DNA from: Lichenostomus cassidix
Lineage: Eukaryota > Chordata > Aves > Passeriformes > Meliphagidae
Direction: 5' to 3'
DNA: 64,000 bases
NCBI GenBank assembly: GCA_008360975.2
Contig: CM039210.1
Location: 13,766,293 to 13,830,292 of the forward strand
Part shown: piece after piece, positions 41,649-51,867 of the stretch
Position numbering within the stretch: the stretch's first letter is position 1
How the letters are laid out: every line of letters starts with the position of its first letter
Position numbers and translations under genes: made by a program
The notes under the pieces: model-generated
Database searches by the model: none
Told to the model about the DNA's origin: nothing
What the model saw: the letters and a program-made list of their open reading frames with translations, nothing else

Positions 41649-42165
41649 TGTATTGGTTTGAAAACAAACCAGTGGGAGATCACAAGTCAAGACTGAAAGT
41701 AAAAATAAGTGAAATAATACAAGGAAAAGCACTGACAAAGTCAGATACAACCTGACACCCTGTTAGGGTGGTGGTAGCAGTCCAACCGAAGTAGTTCAGT
41801 TCAAGCAGTGATCCTGTGAAGGTCTGGTCTCCAGCTGAAGGTCCAGCGGTAGCTCTTGTCCTCTGGGAACCCAGTAGACAGGGCTAGCTCAGGCAGTTCC
41901 AAGGCCAGGTTATATCCAGGTGGGAACACCTGGCTCCTCCCTCCTGGGCAGAGCATCCCACAATGGGATAAATCCATGAGTCACGCGGTGGGTCCCTGCT
42001 GGCCCATTGACTGTTATCAGGGGTGGGTCATTAGCAGATGATAACAGCTAATGGATGGCCCATTGTCTGTCACCCGGAGTGGATCATTAGCAGGTGATAG
42101 CAGCTAACGGCCAACAGCTGGTGGCAATAGAATACTTAAATACATCTATATTGCAACCTAGGACA
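41649..42165 (-). mobile_element. ERVL solo LTR
   Basis: 517 bp, exactly the length of the ERVL 5' LTR at 54091, in reverse complement. TSD AGATG/AGGTG (41644-41648 and 42166-42170). Confidence 0.9.
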
Positions 42166-42297
42166 AGGTGTCACTTTTCTGGACCTCTGTAAAGCCTTTG
42201 ACACAGTCCCCCACAACATCCCTCTCTCTAAATTGGAGGGAGATGTATTCAATGAGTTGACTGTTGGATGGATACGAAAATGGTTGGATGATCACAT

Positions 42298-42754
42298 TGT
42301 TGCCTTCTTGGCCCCTGAAATCACGAGCCAGACATGGTTAGGTGATAAATCAGGTTACCTTTTATGAAGGGTCACTTCAAGTGCATAGCATGCCGAAATA
42401 CACGCCAAAAATGCGCCGAAGATACACACATGACATAGAGGGAGTACAGTTTTATAAGTTTAGAAAATTAGCATAATTGACAAGAATCCCCAATTAGAAA
42501 CACAGGGGATGAGTTAATTTCCCTTCTTGGTTCAGCCCTCTTCTGAAGCCCCCCTTCCTCACTACCAGCTCTACTTTGTTTATGAGAAAGTGTCTCGACC
42601 TTGGTTCTCAGAAGATAGGGCCTTAGCAATGTGTTTTGTCTTTCTAACAGGATAGGAAACTTACTAGCTACGAGTCTATATAGTTATACAATATTAGGCT
42701 GCAGAGCTACAAATATATGAAGGAAATATAAAAGCAAAAATCAGATGGGCATCA
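42298..42754 (-). mobile_element. Solo LTR family G
   Basis: Left edge TGTTGCCTTCTTGG, right edge GGGCATCA; TSD ACAT/ATAT (42294-42297 and 42755-42758, one mismatch). Matches 2952-3413 in inverse orientation, for example the shared AGCATAATTGACAAGAAT block. Confidence 0.82.
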
Positions 42755-42900
42755 ATATCCAGAGGGTAGCGGTCAATGGCTCAGAGTCCCGATGGACATC
42801 ACTGACAAGTGGTGTCCCTCAGGGGTTTGCATTGGGACCAGTGTTATTTAATATCATCGTTAATAACATAGAAAAAGGGATCAAGTGCACCCTCAGCAAG

Positions 42901-43368
42901 TGTCCTAGGTTACAATATAGATGTATTTAGTATTCTATTACCACAAGCTGTGGGGTGTTAGCTGTTATCTCCTGCTATGACTCACCCCTGATAACAGTCA
43001 ATGGGCCATCAAGAACCCACCTCATGACTCATGGCCTTATCCTATTGTGAGATGCTCTGCCCAGGAGGGAGGAGCCAAGCATTCCCACCTGAATATAACC
43101 TGGCTTTGAAACTGCCCAAGGAGCCCTGTCTACTGGATTTCCAGAGGATAAGAGCTACCACTGGACCTTCAGGAAGAGACTAGACCTTCCACAAGATCAC
43201 TGCTTCAACTGAACTACTTCATTTGGACTGCTACCACCACCTTAACAGGGTGTCAGGTTGTATCTGACTTAGTATTTTTCCTTTTATTGTTGCACTTATT
43301 TTTAATTTTCCTATTAAATTATAATCCTGACTTGTGATCTTCCACTGGTTTGTTTTCAATCTAACACA
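42901..43368 (+). mobile_element. ERVL solo LTR
   Basis: TGTCCTAGGTTACAATATAG to CAATCTAACACA with a perfect 5-bp TSD GCAAG (42896-42900 and 43369-43373). 468 bp, slightly deleted relative to 54091-54607. Confidence 0.92.
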
Positions 43369-43864
43369 GCAAGTTTGCAGATGACACCAAGCTGAGTGGT
43401 GCAGTTGACATACCTGAAGGACAGGATGCCATCCAGAGGGACCTGGACAAAATCAAGAAGGGGGCCCACGGGAATCTCATGCACGGGAATCACAAGACCA
43501 AGTGCAAGGTGCTGCAACTGGGTTGGGGTGATGCCCAGTATCAATGCAGGCTGGGGGATGAATGGAATGAGAGCAGCCCTGACAAGAAGGACTTCTATGA
43601 TTCTCTTAAGTAAACTGAAGAATTGCCGGTGATCTAGACTTAGCACAGCAGACCTCACAAGCCATGGTAGGCTGCTACACATCAAGGCACTGTTTCCAAT
43701 ACAGGCACTTCTGGGTCTATTTCTGCAGGAAAGGATTTGGCAGGGTGAAGAATGGGGGATCCTTGTACACAGGCAGCAGCTAAGTAATTTCAGGTATGTC
43801 TTGGGGATGGTTCATATCCCATAGCCATTTTGTTTTTGTTTTGTGTCCGGAATTGTTACTGCTC

Positions 43865-44126
43865 TGTCGCTGTTGAGCAGCTAGCAGAGTAATGAATGCA
43901 TCGGTTCTCAGTGGCAAGAAGGAATGACCTTTATTGTTTTGATTTCATCACATTTATAGAGTTCTCAAAAGTCACCCAGATTGGTCAGTCAGAAGCCTTC
44001 CCCCAGGCCTGATTGGCCAGGCCTGCACTGTCCAAGTTCTGGGACACTGTTCCAAAACATCCAAACTTTATCTTTATTTACAAAAACACAAGAAAACTTC
44101 CCATGGGAAAAACTGTGCTAGCCACA
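43865..44126 (-). mobile_element. Short ERVK-like solo LTR (family 1)
   Basis: TGTCGCTGTTGAG to GCTAGCCACA with a perfect 6-bp TSD CTGCTC (43859-43864 and 44127-44132). Confidence 0.92.
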
Positions 44127-45004
44127 CTGCTCCGCCCCCCCCCCAGGAATATCGTGATGGATGAAGGGCAGCCTGGGATCCTGCGGGTATTTGGGGACCA
44201 GGGGCGGCTCTTCTTTCCTATGGGGATGGTTGACAGAGCGGCCACATGGCATGGTAGGAGAATCTGACCTGAGATCCTGTTTCCCTGTGGGTTTTTTCCC
44301 TCTTGGTTTTATTTTTCTTTTAGCACTGTGACCAGGGCCTGCCATCTTGCTTCTCTGCTCCTCTTCTGTTTGGGAGCCCAGAGCCAGTGTGTGTGGTTGC
44401 TGGGAGCTGGGAACACCCCCCACCAGGCCATTCCTTCTGTGCAGCAGCCTGACCTTGGGACCAGCTGTTGCCAGTGAGCTGTGCAAAAGAGCAATCCCCC
44501 TCCCAGCCCCTGCTGTTTTCTGCTGCTGCTTCGGGGGTTTTGCTACACTTTAGCTCCACACCCTGGACTTCCTGGACTACCTGGACTCCCCCTGCTTCTG
44601 CCACTGCTTCGGAGTTTATTGCTACACTTCGATTTGCCACCCCTGGGGTCTGCTCTCCTCTGCTGTTCCAGCCTGCTGCTCCAAGGCCACTGCTACAGTC
44701 CAGCTCACCACCTGGAGGGGCACTGTAACCGGCTGCTAACCATGAGTTTTGCAAAGGGAGCCACCTCCTCTCTCCCCTGTTTCCTGAATCACCATTGCCA
44801 TGTGGAGAGGCAGCTGAGCTCATGCCACAGTGCCCCCTGCAGCAGCGGGGGAATCACTGCACCTACCCTGCATCACCGGGAGCCAACAGCACCCCTGCCG
44901 GCTGTGATCATAACTACACCAAAGGGGAAAGTGCTTGATGGGCGAGAGAAGGCTGTTATTGGGATTCTGGTTTTGTTGTTGCTGCTGTTAATCTTTGTTT
45001 GTCT

Positions 45005-45010
<6 letters not shown>

Positions 45011-45041
<31 letters not shown>

Positions 45042-45042
45042 A
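45011..45042. repeat. (TA)n(CA)n microsatellite
   Basis: Twelve or so TA units followed by a few CA units, inside the D-related LTR. Confidence 0.95.
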
Positions 45043-45196
45043 GTAAACAACTATTATTCCTTTTCCTATTTCTTTGCCTGAAAGGCCTGTAATTTCAAAG
45101 TTATAATAATTTGGAGGGAAGGGGGTCATATTTTCCATTCCAGGAAGGTTTGCGCCTTCCTGGGCAGACACCTGTCTCTTAAACCACGACAAGGTG

Positions 45197-47013
45197 TCTT
45201 GTTATTTTAGTTAAGGTTCAGGCCATACCTCCTATAATTTCCCAGGAACTACAGGCTTATCAGTCTGACCTCAGTAATGGGGGAGGTTATCAAGCAGATC
45301 ATCTTGAGTACCATCACATAGCACATACAGGACAACCAGGGAATCAGGCCCAGCCAGCATGAGTTTATGAAAGGCAGGTCCTGCTTGACTAACCTGGTCT
45401 CCTTTTATGAAAGGGTGACCTGCTTGGCTGATGAGGGAAAGGCTGGGGATGTTGCCTACCTGGACATAAGTAACGCAAGCCTTTGACACCCTTTCCCCCA
45501 GCATTCTCCTGGAGAAAATGGTTGCTAATGCCTTAGATTCTTTGCTGGGTGGCAAACTGGTTAGATGACCAGGCCCAGAGAGTTTTGGTGAAGGGTGTGT
45601 TGGTTGCTAGTCACAGTTGGTGGCTGTTCACAAATGGTGTTCCCCAGGGCTCAGTACCAGGGTTACTTCTGTTTAATATCTTTATTGATCTGGATGAGAG
45701 GATTGTGTGCAACCTCAGTAAGTTTGTAGACAACAGCAACTGGGTGGGAGTGTTGATCTTCTTGAGGATAGAAAGGCTATGAAGAGGGGTCTGGACAGGC
45801 TGCATTCATGGGATGAGACCAATTAAATGAGTTTCAACAGGGACTTGCACTTGTAACAACAACCTCATCCAACACTACAGACTTAGAGAAGAATATCTGG
45901 AAAGCTGCCTGATGGAAAATGACCTGGGGGTACTGGTAGACAGCCAGCTGAATATGAGCCAGCAGTGTGCCCAGGTGGCCAAGAAGGCCAATGTCATCCT
46001 GGCTTGTATCAGCAATAGCGTGACCAGCAGGACTAGAGAAGTGATTGTCCCCCTGTACTCAGCACTGGTGAGGCCTGTCACGGTCCACTTATAAGCGGAC
46101 ACATGATGGTTAATTTTGGCTATGATCTCGGAGTGCAAAAAGAATGTAAGGCAAATAATTCAATAGGTCAAGGGAGTTAAATTTCAATCCAAACAGGAAC
46201 TTTATTAATTGTGCCCGTAAAGTGGCTTGAGATAGAAAGAGAGAGAGAATAAAGGAAAAGATAGGGAGAAAAGGGAAGAAAAAGGGGTTTATAGCTACCA
46301 CTACGGGTCCACAGATGTCTAGCATCTCTGGGGGGCCCGGTCCAGAAGGCGTTCCTCTGCCTCTGTCTTTGATCGATGTGATCTCACTGCGGGGAAGGTC
46401 TTCGGAATTCAGTTATTCCAGAGCTGTCTTTTATACTAGTCAATACACCTGGTCTCTCATTGCGACCCACCTTTGCTCCCCCTTAATTCTTGTGGAGATA
46501 TGCCAAACTCCACCTGGCAGGCCACACATGCCAAGAGAGGAGTGTCTGAGGCATGGTCGGCTTAGGAGACAGGTCCCCTCTTCTTGCGCATACGCTCCTC
46601 CTAGCGGCGGTGGTAGCCTTGGGGTCTTTGAGGCTTTGTGCATACTTTGTTGGGGTATGGGTCTGTGGTAAGTCCCATCATTTTTGCTCCATGGATTTTT
46701 CATAATAGTGGGTGGCAGGGAGTCTATGGGTCTGTGGTCCCATCTTGCTTCATGGATCTTTCACAATAGCAGGGACTTGGAGACAGGTGCAAAGCCTTCG
46801 TTCCATACCAGCTTTGGCAGGTACAAAGCATTCTTTGTATACCAGCTTAAGTCCTGCACCTGTGGTTTCTGATGAGAAATGTTGAGACAAAACTCAATTC
46901 TTTGACCGACCCTTACAAGGCCACATCTCAAGTACTGTGTTTACCTCTTGGCTCCACACTACAGGTACTGGAGTATGTCCAAATAAGGACAACAAAGCTG
47001 GTGAATGGTCTGT
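45197..47013 (+). mobile_element. CR1 LINE copy b, ORF2 RT fragment (split by LTR J)
   Basis: A second, different CR1 with RT text: [87 protein letters not shown] and PLYSALVRP, with stops. LTR J splits it at 46076-46917; the frame resumes at 46923 (ATCTCAAGTACTGTGTTTAC) and fades near 47013, where inverted CR1 copy c begins. Confidence 0.85.
46076..46917 (-). mobile_element. Solo LTR family J
   Basis: 842 bp, left edge TGTCACGG, right edge CCCTTACA, perfect 5-bp TSD AGGCC (46071-46075 and 46918-46922). The reverse AATAAA at about 46200 sets the minus orientation. The 1-695 copy corresponds to its right four-fifths. Confidence 0.9.
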
Positions 47014-48720
47014 ACCATAAGTCTTTTAAATTGTCTTTTACAGCAGGGGCCAGATTAAGTTCTAGTTGGGTTTAGGCCCTTCTAATTTTCTCCCTGTATA
47101 ACCTCGCAACATCTTTGTAGTCCTCTTGAGTTGCCTGCCCCTTCTTCCAAAGTACAGAAACTCTCCTTTTCCTGAGTTCTGGACAAAGCTCTCTGTTCAG
47201 CCAGGCTGGTCTTCTTCCCCACCAACTTGTCTTTTTGCTCCTGTGTGTTTAGGATTTCCTTCTAGAAGAATATCCAGCCTCCCTTGATTCTTTGCCCTTC
47301 AGGACTGCCCTCCAAATGACTGTCTCAACCATTCCCCTAAACAGGCCAAAGTCTGCCCTCTGGAAGTCCAAGGTGGCAGTTCTGCTGACCCCCCTCCGTA
47401 CTTCTCTGAGAATTGAAAACTCTTTCATTTCATGATCGCTGTGCCAAAGATGGCCTCCAACCACCACATTACTCACCTCCTGGTCTGTTTCCTCTCTGCT
47501 CTGTTGTATTTCGTGCAGACATCTGGTAATTTGAAGTTCACCGGGAGAACAAGGGCTTTGGAGGTTGGGGGAATTTTCCCCCATTTTGTTGCTAGGGAAC
47601 CATTATGACCGAATACTTAATAGACAAAAGATCTGGCCAGGGTGTGGTGAGCACCTGGCCCTTGGTAAGTCACCTGCTCGATGGGCATTGGAGGGGTAAG
47701 AGTGAAGCTGCTGCCTTCCTTTCGCTGTGACTGCAGAAAAGCCCAGCATCTGCATTTCTTCCTTACTGTGTGAGCTTTGGTTTATTAAGAGTAGCCGTCT
47801 GAACTGGGACTTTTATTAACACCAAATTTGACTGGAGAGGACCTTTACCATGCACTCGGGTGCCTCAGGGAAACCCAGGGGCCCTTCCCCTAAGGAAGAG
47901 TCTGGCTGCCACTTCCTAGCTCTGCGACTTTCCTGACACTGACTCGGATTGCTTTTCTGCTACACCATGGCCCCGCATCCCCCGTCTGCCCAGACACACT
48001 GCGGTTTCTGCCACAACTGCAGAGTTTCTGCCACCTTTGCTGGCTAGCCCGGGTGAACCAGGCCTGCTGCTCCAGCTCGCTGCTCTAAGCTCCCCGCTGT
48101 GCGTCGTCCTGCTTTCCAGCCCGCCCACTATTATTCACGTGAGACAAGAAGCTGACCTCGTGCCACAGCGCCCCCTGCAGCTGCGCGGCAGTCATCACAC
48201 CTGCCCTGCCCGGCTGGGAGCTCAACAGCGCCCCTGCCGGCTGTGACCATAACCGCACCAAACGGGAAAGTGCCTTCAACCCAGAGCAGGCTGCCACTGG
48301 GTTTCTGGTTTTTGTGTGTTGGTGCTATTCTTGTTGTTGCTTGATTGCTTCATTGTAGATACTAGTAAATAACTGTTATTCCTTTTCCCATATTTTTGCC
48401 TGAAAGCCCTTGATTCCAAAGTTATAATAATTTGGAGGGAAGGGGGGTCATATTCTCTATTCTAAGGGAGGTTCCTACCTTCCTTAACAGATACCTGTCT
48501 TTCAAACCAAGATAAAGGGCTGGCAATCATGAGACTTCTCCCATCTTCTTACAGAATATTTCATCTTCCTCTTCATACTTGTTGGGTGATCTGTAACAAA
48601 CTCTCTCCAGGATATCTGCCTTGCTGACCTTCCTCTTCTAATTTGATAGCCACAATAGGAAAGACTTGGTTGTAGCTGGTCTGATCTGATTAGGAACTCA
48701 TGCATGTGTGCTGTTTATAC
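47014..48720 (-). mobile_element. CR1 LINE copy c, ORF2 fragment, split by LTR D
   Basis: Minus-strand CR1 ORF2 text with GHLWHSDHEMKEFSILREVR and SRTATLDFQRADFGLFRGMV at about 47330-47480, continuing toward NLATAVK-like text near 47050. On the other side of the D-type LTR, 48515-48705 carries the upstream endonuclease part in a degraded frame. It abuts copy b head-on in opposite orientation. Confidence 0.8.
47556..48514 (+). mobile_element. Solo LTR family D
   Basis: Mutated start CTTTGGAGGTTGGGG and mutated end AAACCAAGATA, but a perfect 5-bp TSD AAGGG (47551-47555 and 48515-48519). 959 bp. Confidence 0.85.
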
Positions 48721-51196
48721 AGATTAACCTCAGGAAGTGAGTCTGCACAAGAGTCCCATGGAAACAAAGTAGCATTCCAGAAAACATCAGCCATGGGATT
48801 ATAACAATGGAATTCAGTATTTTACCAAATTAGTTGCTCCACACCCTAAATCTTCAGTTTCAGTGTTTTACTGGCAAAAAAATGGATAGTACACAGCAAG
48901 ATTTCTCCATTTACAGAAAGATTACTTTTCCCTCAATATTCATGAAGGGTACCTTGTTGATTACACATTTATATCTTGCTTAGAACAACATCCTCCTTGC
49001 TATATTTCAAAGAGAATATTGAGTGTAGTAGTATTTGTTATAGTTAAATCTGTACAGCTAGGGATGGATTTTTTCAGATATTTTAGAGAACTTAAGTATT
49101 ATAAGATATATACAGCATGTACTTTTAAAAATAACCACATGATTTTATTTGCTAAAAACAATGTTTAAGATAGGTGATTTAATTGTTTTGATGTTACAGT
49201 GAGGAATCCATTTTTAGTGCCTGGGGAAGAGAGGAAATTCTAATATTTTAAAGTTGATATAACAGTATATTTTTATTAAGCATTTTTAGTTATTGATAAC
49301 TATGAACAGGCTGAAGTACTATTTGTGTAACTAAAAGATAAGCAGAAACAATAGTGGTAATTAATTGGTTTGTAGAACCTTCAAAACTCAAGCAGCATAG
49401 AAAACCTTACATTGTCTGAGAATGTAACTGAAACTCAAGCATAGCAGTGTACAAAAGTATCAGAAATTACAAAGAACAAAGCTCAAAATAGCACCAAATT
49501 ATAGCCATATTAGTAGTTGTGTAACTTCTACTATTGTAACCAAGGTATTGACATTAAATCTAGGATGTCAAAAATGTTAATTTTTATGATCATAAATGTG
49601 ATGTCAAAAATCACATCCCTTGATCAATTATGGTATGTTTAGAGCCAGTTATTTCACTAAAACATCTTTAAATTCTTAATAGTCTGAAGTGTTAAAGAAG
49701 TCAGTATTTTCAACTGCACAGCTAAAAGTATTATTTGAAAGGTAGTTAACTGAAAGTTAAGTCCCATTTCACAGCATTATTTGTTCTGGATGGGGTGTCA
49801 ATTTATTCCTCTACAGCAGAACATTCTGGAGACCTGACAGAAAAAGAAATAAGGGAAATTTTTTCATGCTAAGCTTATAAGAAAATACAGAAGGCTAAGA
49901 AGCAGCACACCTAGGACAACTGTATTCTAGCAGTGAATGACCATCAACCCTTTTCTGAGGCACAAAAATAAAAAATGCTACTTCTCTGAAAAAGCATTAA
50001 AAACTTTATTTTGTTCATTAAGTCACAGGAATAAAATAATATCCTTTTACAAGTTATTTTAATTGTATACCAACTCTCTTATAAACAACATAAGTGATTA
50101 AAGTCAATGTTTATATACTAAAGGAGTACATACTTAGCAAGTATAATGGTCAAAGTGAAGAAACTTTGCAGAAGACCCTCAGCACCTTTTCAAGTTTCTT
50201 TTGGAGCAGGGTCACAAATTACACTATCTTCAGAACTCAAGTCCAATTGGAAATCAACTGTACGTAAATAAAACCCAGCTAAAAGAACTGAGAAGAACAG
50301 AAAAGCTTCAACATTAAAGTCACCAAGTGGAAGTGTTAATATTGTTAACTGAGTTATGCAATATGGCAACTTTATATTGATAATATAAGCAATAAACCTG
50401 TCATACTGAAATGTGGATTTCCTATACTGTGTAAAAAAAACAAGTTTACTCACATACTGAGTAATGAACACACTCTTTAAAGGTACACTTAAAAACCTCC
50501 AATAAAGGGGAAGCATAACATCTGTTTGAATAGCAAGTTAAAAAGTCTTTTTATACCATTAAGCATGTTGCAGAGGAAATATTAAATGTCTCTAATTGCA
50601 ACACCCTTTGCATTCAGTGTGCGACTCCAAACATAAGGAAAGAAACCAGTGTATGGTACTAGTACTGTTTAAATAACATAAGATTATACATTGCAGCATA
50701 ATTAATACTACATACATACATTCCTAGTACATGCTGGTATATATGTTCTCAAACATATATACACACCCAGTCATAATTGCACTTTACACATCCTCTCAAA
50801 CCCCCATCCATTCATTCCCATTCACAGTATCTGAAGGTAGATTGCTACGTTGCTCGGAGCTACCACATTTTATAAAACACATACTAAAAGATCATGTCCA
50901 CTGTAATCTCACAGCAACATTCAAAATGATCCCACAAAACCCAGGAAAAGTTAGTATGCACACAAAATTAGGCTAAAAAAGTTTTTGGAGTTCCAATCAC
51001 ACAGTTAGTATAACAATCTCACAATTGTGAAGACTAATGATAAGCTTTATAGTTGATTAAGTCACACAGTGCAAAGCAACATTCATTGACTCTTTTGTGT
51101 AAATGGAATGATGGAAGTCACATGGGTAAGTTCAATGGATAGTTCATATATACATGTGACAGGAACACCCAAACCAGATTTGTGCTCTTAGATTAG
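48721..51196 (-). other. Host sequence: 3' UTR and downstream flank of the RNF38-like gene
   Basis: AT-rich, free of recognisable repeats and long frames, unlike the rest of the window. Directly downstream (minus strand) of the RNF38-like stop codon, so at least the first ~1.2 kb is probably 3' UTR. A minus-strand AATAAA at 50005-50010 is a plausible poly(A) signal. 48721-50000 shows nothing specific. Confidence 0.55.
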
Positions 51197-51259
51197 TCAT
51201 TCTGAATCACGACGCACTTCCAAAGCATCAGCTCTGCAAATTGGGCAGGTACGATTTGC
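51197..51259 (-). CDS. RNF38: Last coding exon of RNF38-like RING E3 ligase
   Basis: On the minus strand a polypyrimidine tract and acceptor (TTTCTGGTTTTACAG) end at 51260. They are followed by 21 codons: 20 residues with the RING-terminal CPICRAD motif, ending RRDSE, then TGA at 51197-51199. This is the end of the C-terminal RING-H2 domain of RNF38 (RNF44 is a close paralogue); the two Cys are the last zinc ligands. The final residues differ by two substitutions from the form I recall for vertebrate RNF38. Upstream exons lie at higher coordinates outside or destroyed; none is visible before 64000. The protein is a ubiquitin ligase. The open frame and good acceptor suggest the exon may still be used. 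Confidence 0.75.
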   Translation of the reverse strand, partial: ANRTCPICRADALEVRRDSE

Positions 51260-51260
51260 C

Positions 51261-51799
51261 TGTAAAACCAGAAATAAAAGAAAGTTTAATGCACTGATAA
51301 ATATGCTCATTACAATAACAGTGTCTGCAACCCAAAAACAAAATTCAATTGCCACTTGCCGTGATCAAGAGTGCCCAAAACAGACACACACGCACACACA
51401 TACAACAAAGATAAACTCAGCGTGCACCTGTTTTCTGATATTTTGGAGAATATGAAAATGACCTACAAGTTTTGTAAACTCAAAAGAAAGAAATACAGTG
51501 GGCAGAGAAACCCACCATCACTAGAGAAGCAAGATAGAGGTGGAAGAAAGTGCTCTATATTAGGGCATCCTAGTCTTTATTATGAATCACAGCTTTTTAG
51601 ACTCTCACTACCCTGTTATCCCAGCAGAAGAGCAGAAGTCTATCATGCAGGTTTGGCCAAAGTTTGAAAGTGAGTGAGGTAGGGAAAAATAAGGGTTTTT
51701 AGTAACAGACACAACACACAATCTGACTAAACAGCTCCAAAGCTGAACAGCCAGAGAAGTTTAGCCTTTTAGTGAAAAACTTGTTGAGAATGCACTGAT
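51261..51799 (-). other. Last intron of the RNF38-like gene, proximal part
   Basis: Non-repetitive A/T-rich sequence with a short ACACAC tract at about 51385-51405. No exon-like frame recognised. Further upstream the intron is filled by CR1, ERVK-like, ERVL and gamma-like ERV insertions. Confidence 0.5.
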
Positions 51800-51867
51800 T
51801 CATAAAATTATTTATGTTGGAATGATCCTCAGGAGGTCTATAGGTCAGTCTCCTGCTCAAAGCAGGG
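51800..51867 (-). repeat. CR1 3'-end fragment
   Basis: CCTCAGGAGGTCTATAGGTC followed by CTCCTGCTCAAAGCAGGGT resembles the conserved 3' region of avian CR1 elements, in short form. Orientation assigned tentatively. Confidence 0.55.

Larger units (their letters stand above)
39300..43600 (+). mobile_element. CR1 LINE copy a, ORF2 (split by four LTRs)
   Basis: Continues from 2951: endonuclease domain (MGNKQEEFEATVLLRSYDLL, AITETW, LVLFGDFSHPDICW), then the RT region ([69 protein letters not shown]). Stops and shifts abound. Insertions: LTR N 40372-41065, ERVL solo LTR 41649-42165, LTR G 42298-42754 and ERVL solo LTR 42901-43368. The FADD active site lies at about 43372-43385. Recognisable text fades near 43600, before the CR1 3' end. 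Dead element. Confidence 0.88.
43797..45191 (+). mobile_element. D-related LTR with nested solo LTR
   Basis: Starts TGTCTTGGGGATGG and ends TTAAACCACGACA. TSD AGGTA/AGGTG (43792-43796 and 45192-45196). The last 150 bases (GTTATAATAATTTGGAGGGA and onward) match the D-type LTR at 47556-48514; the first half is GC-rich and different. A (TA)n/(CA) microsatellite lies at 45011-45042. The nested family-1 LTR is at 43865-44126. 43601-43796 to its left holds nothing I recognise. Confidence 0.65.

Noticed and set aside
43797..45191. A host gene suggested by 100-200-codon frames and the TA microsatellite
   Set aside because: TSD and D-type 3' end show an LTR insertion; frames are compositional.
51197..51259. 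Assignment to RNF44 instead of RNF38
   Set aside because: RNF44 is a close paralogue, but the HRDSE-like end recalls RNF38 better; the call stays provisional because only 20 residues are visible.
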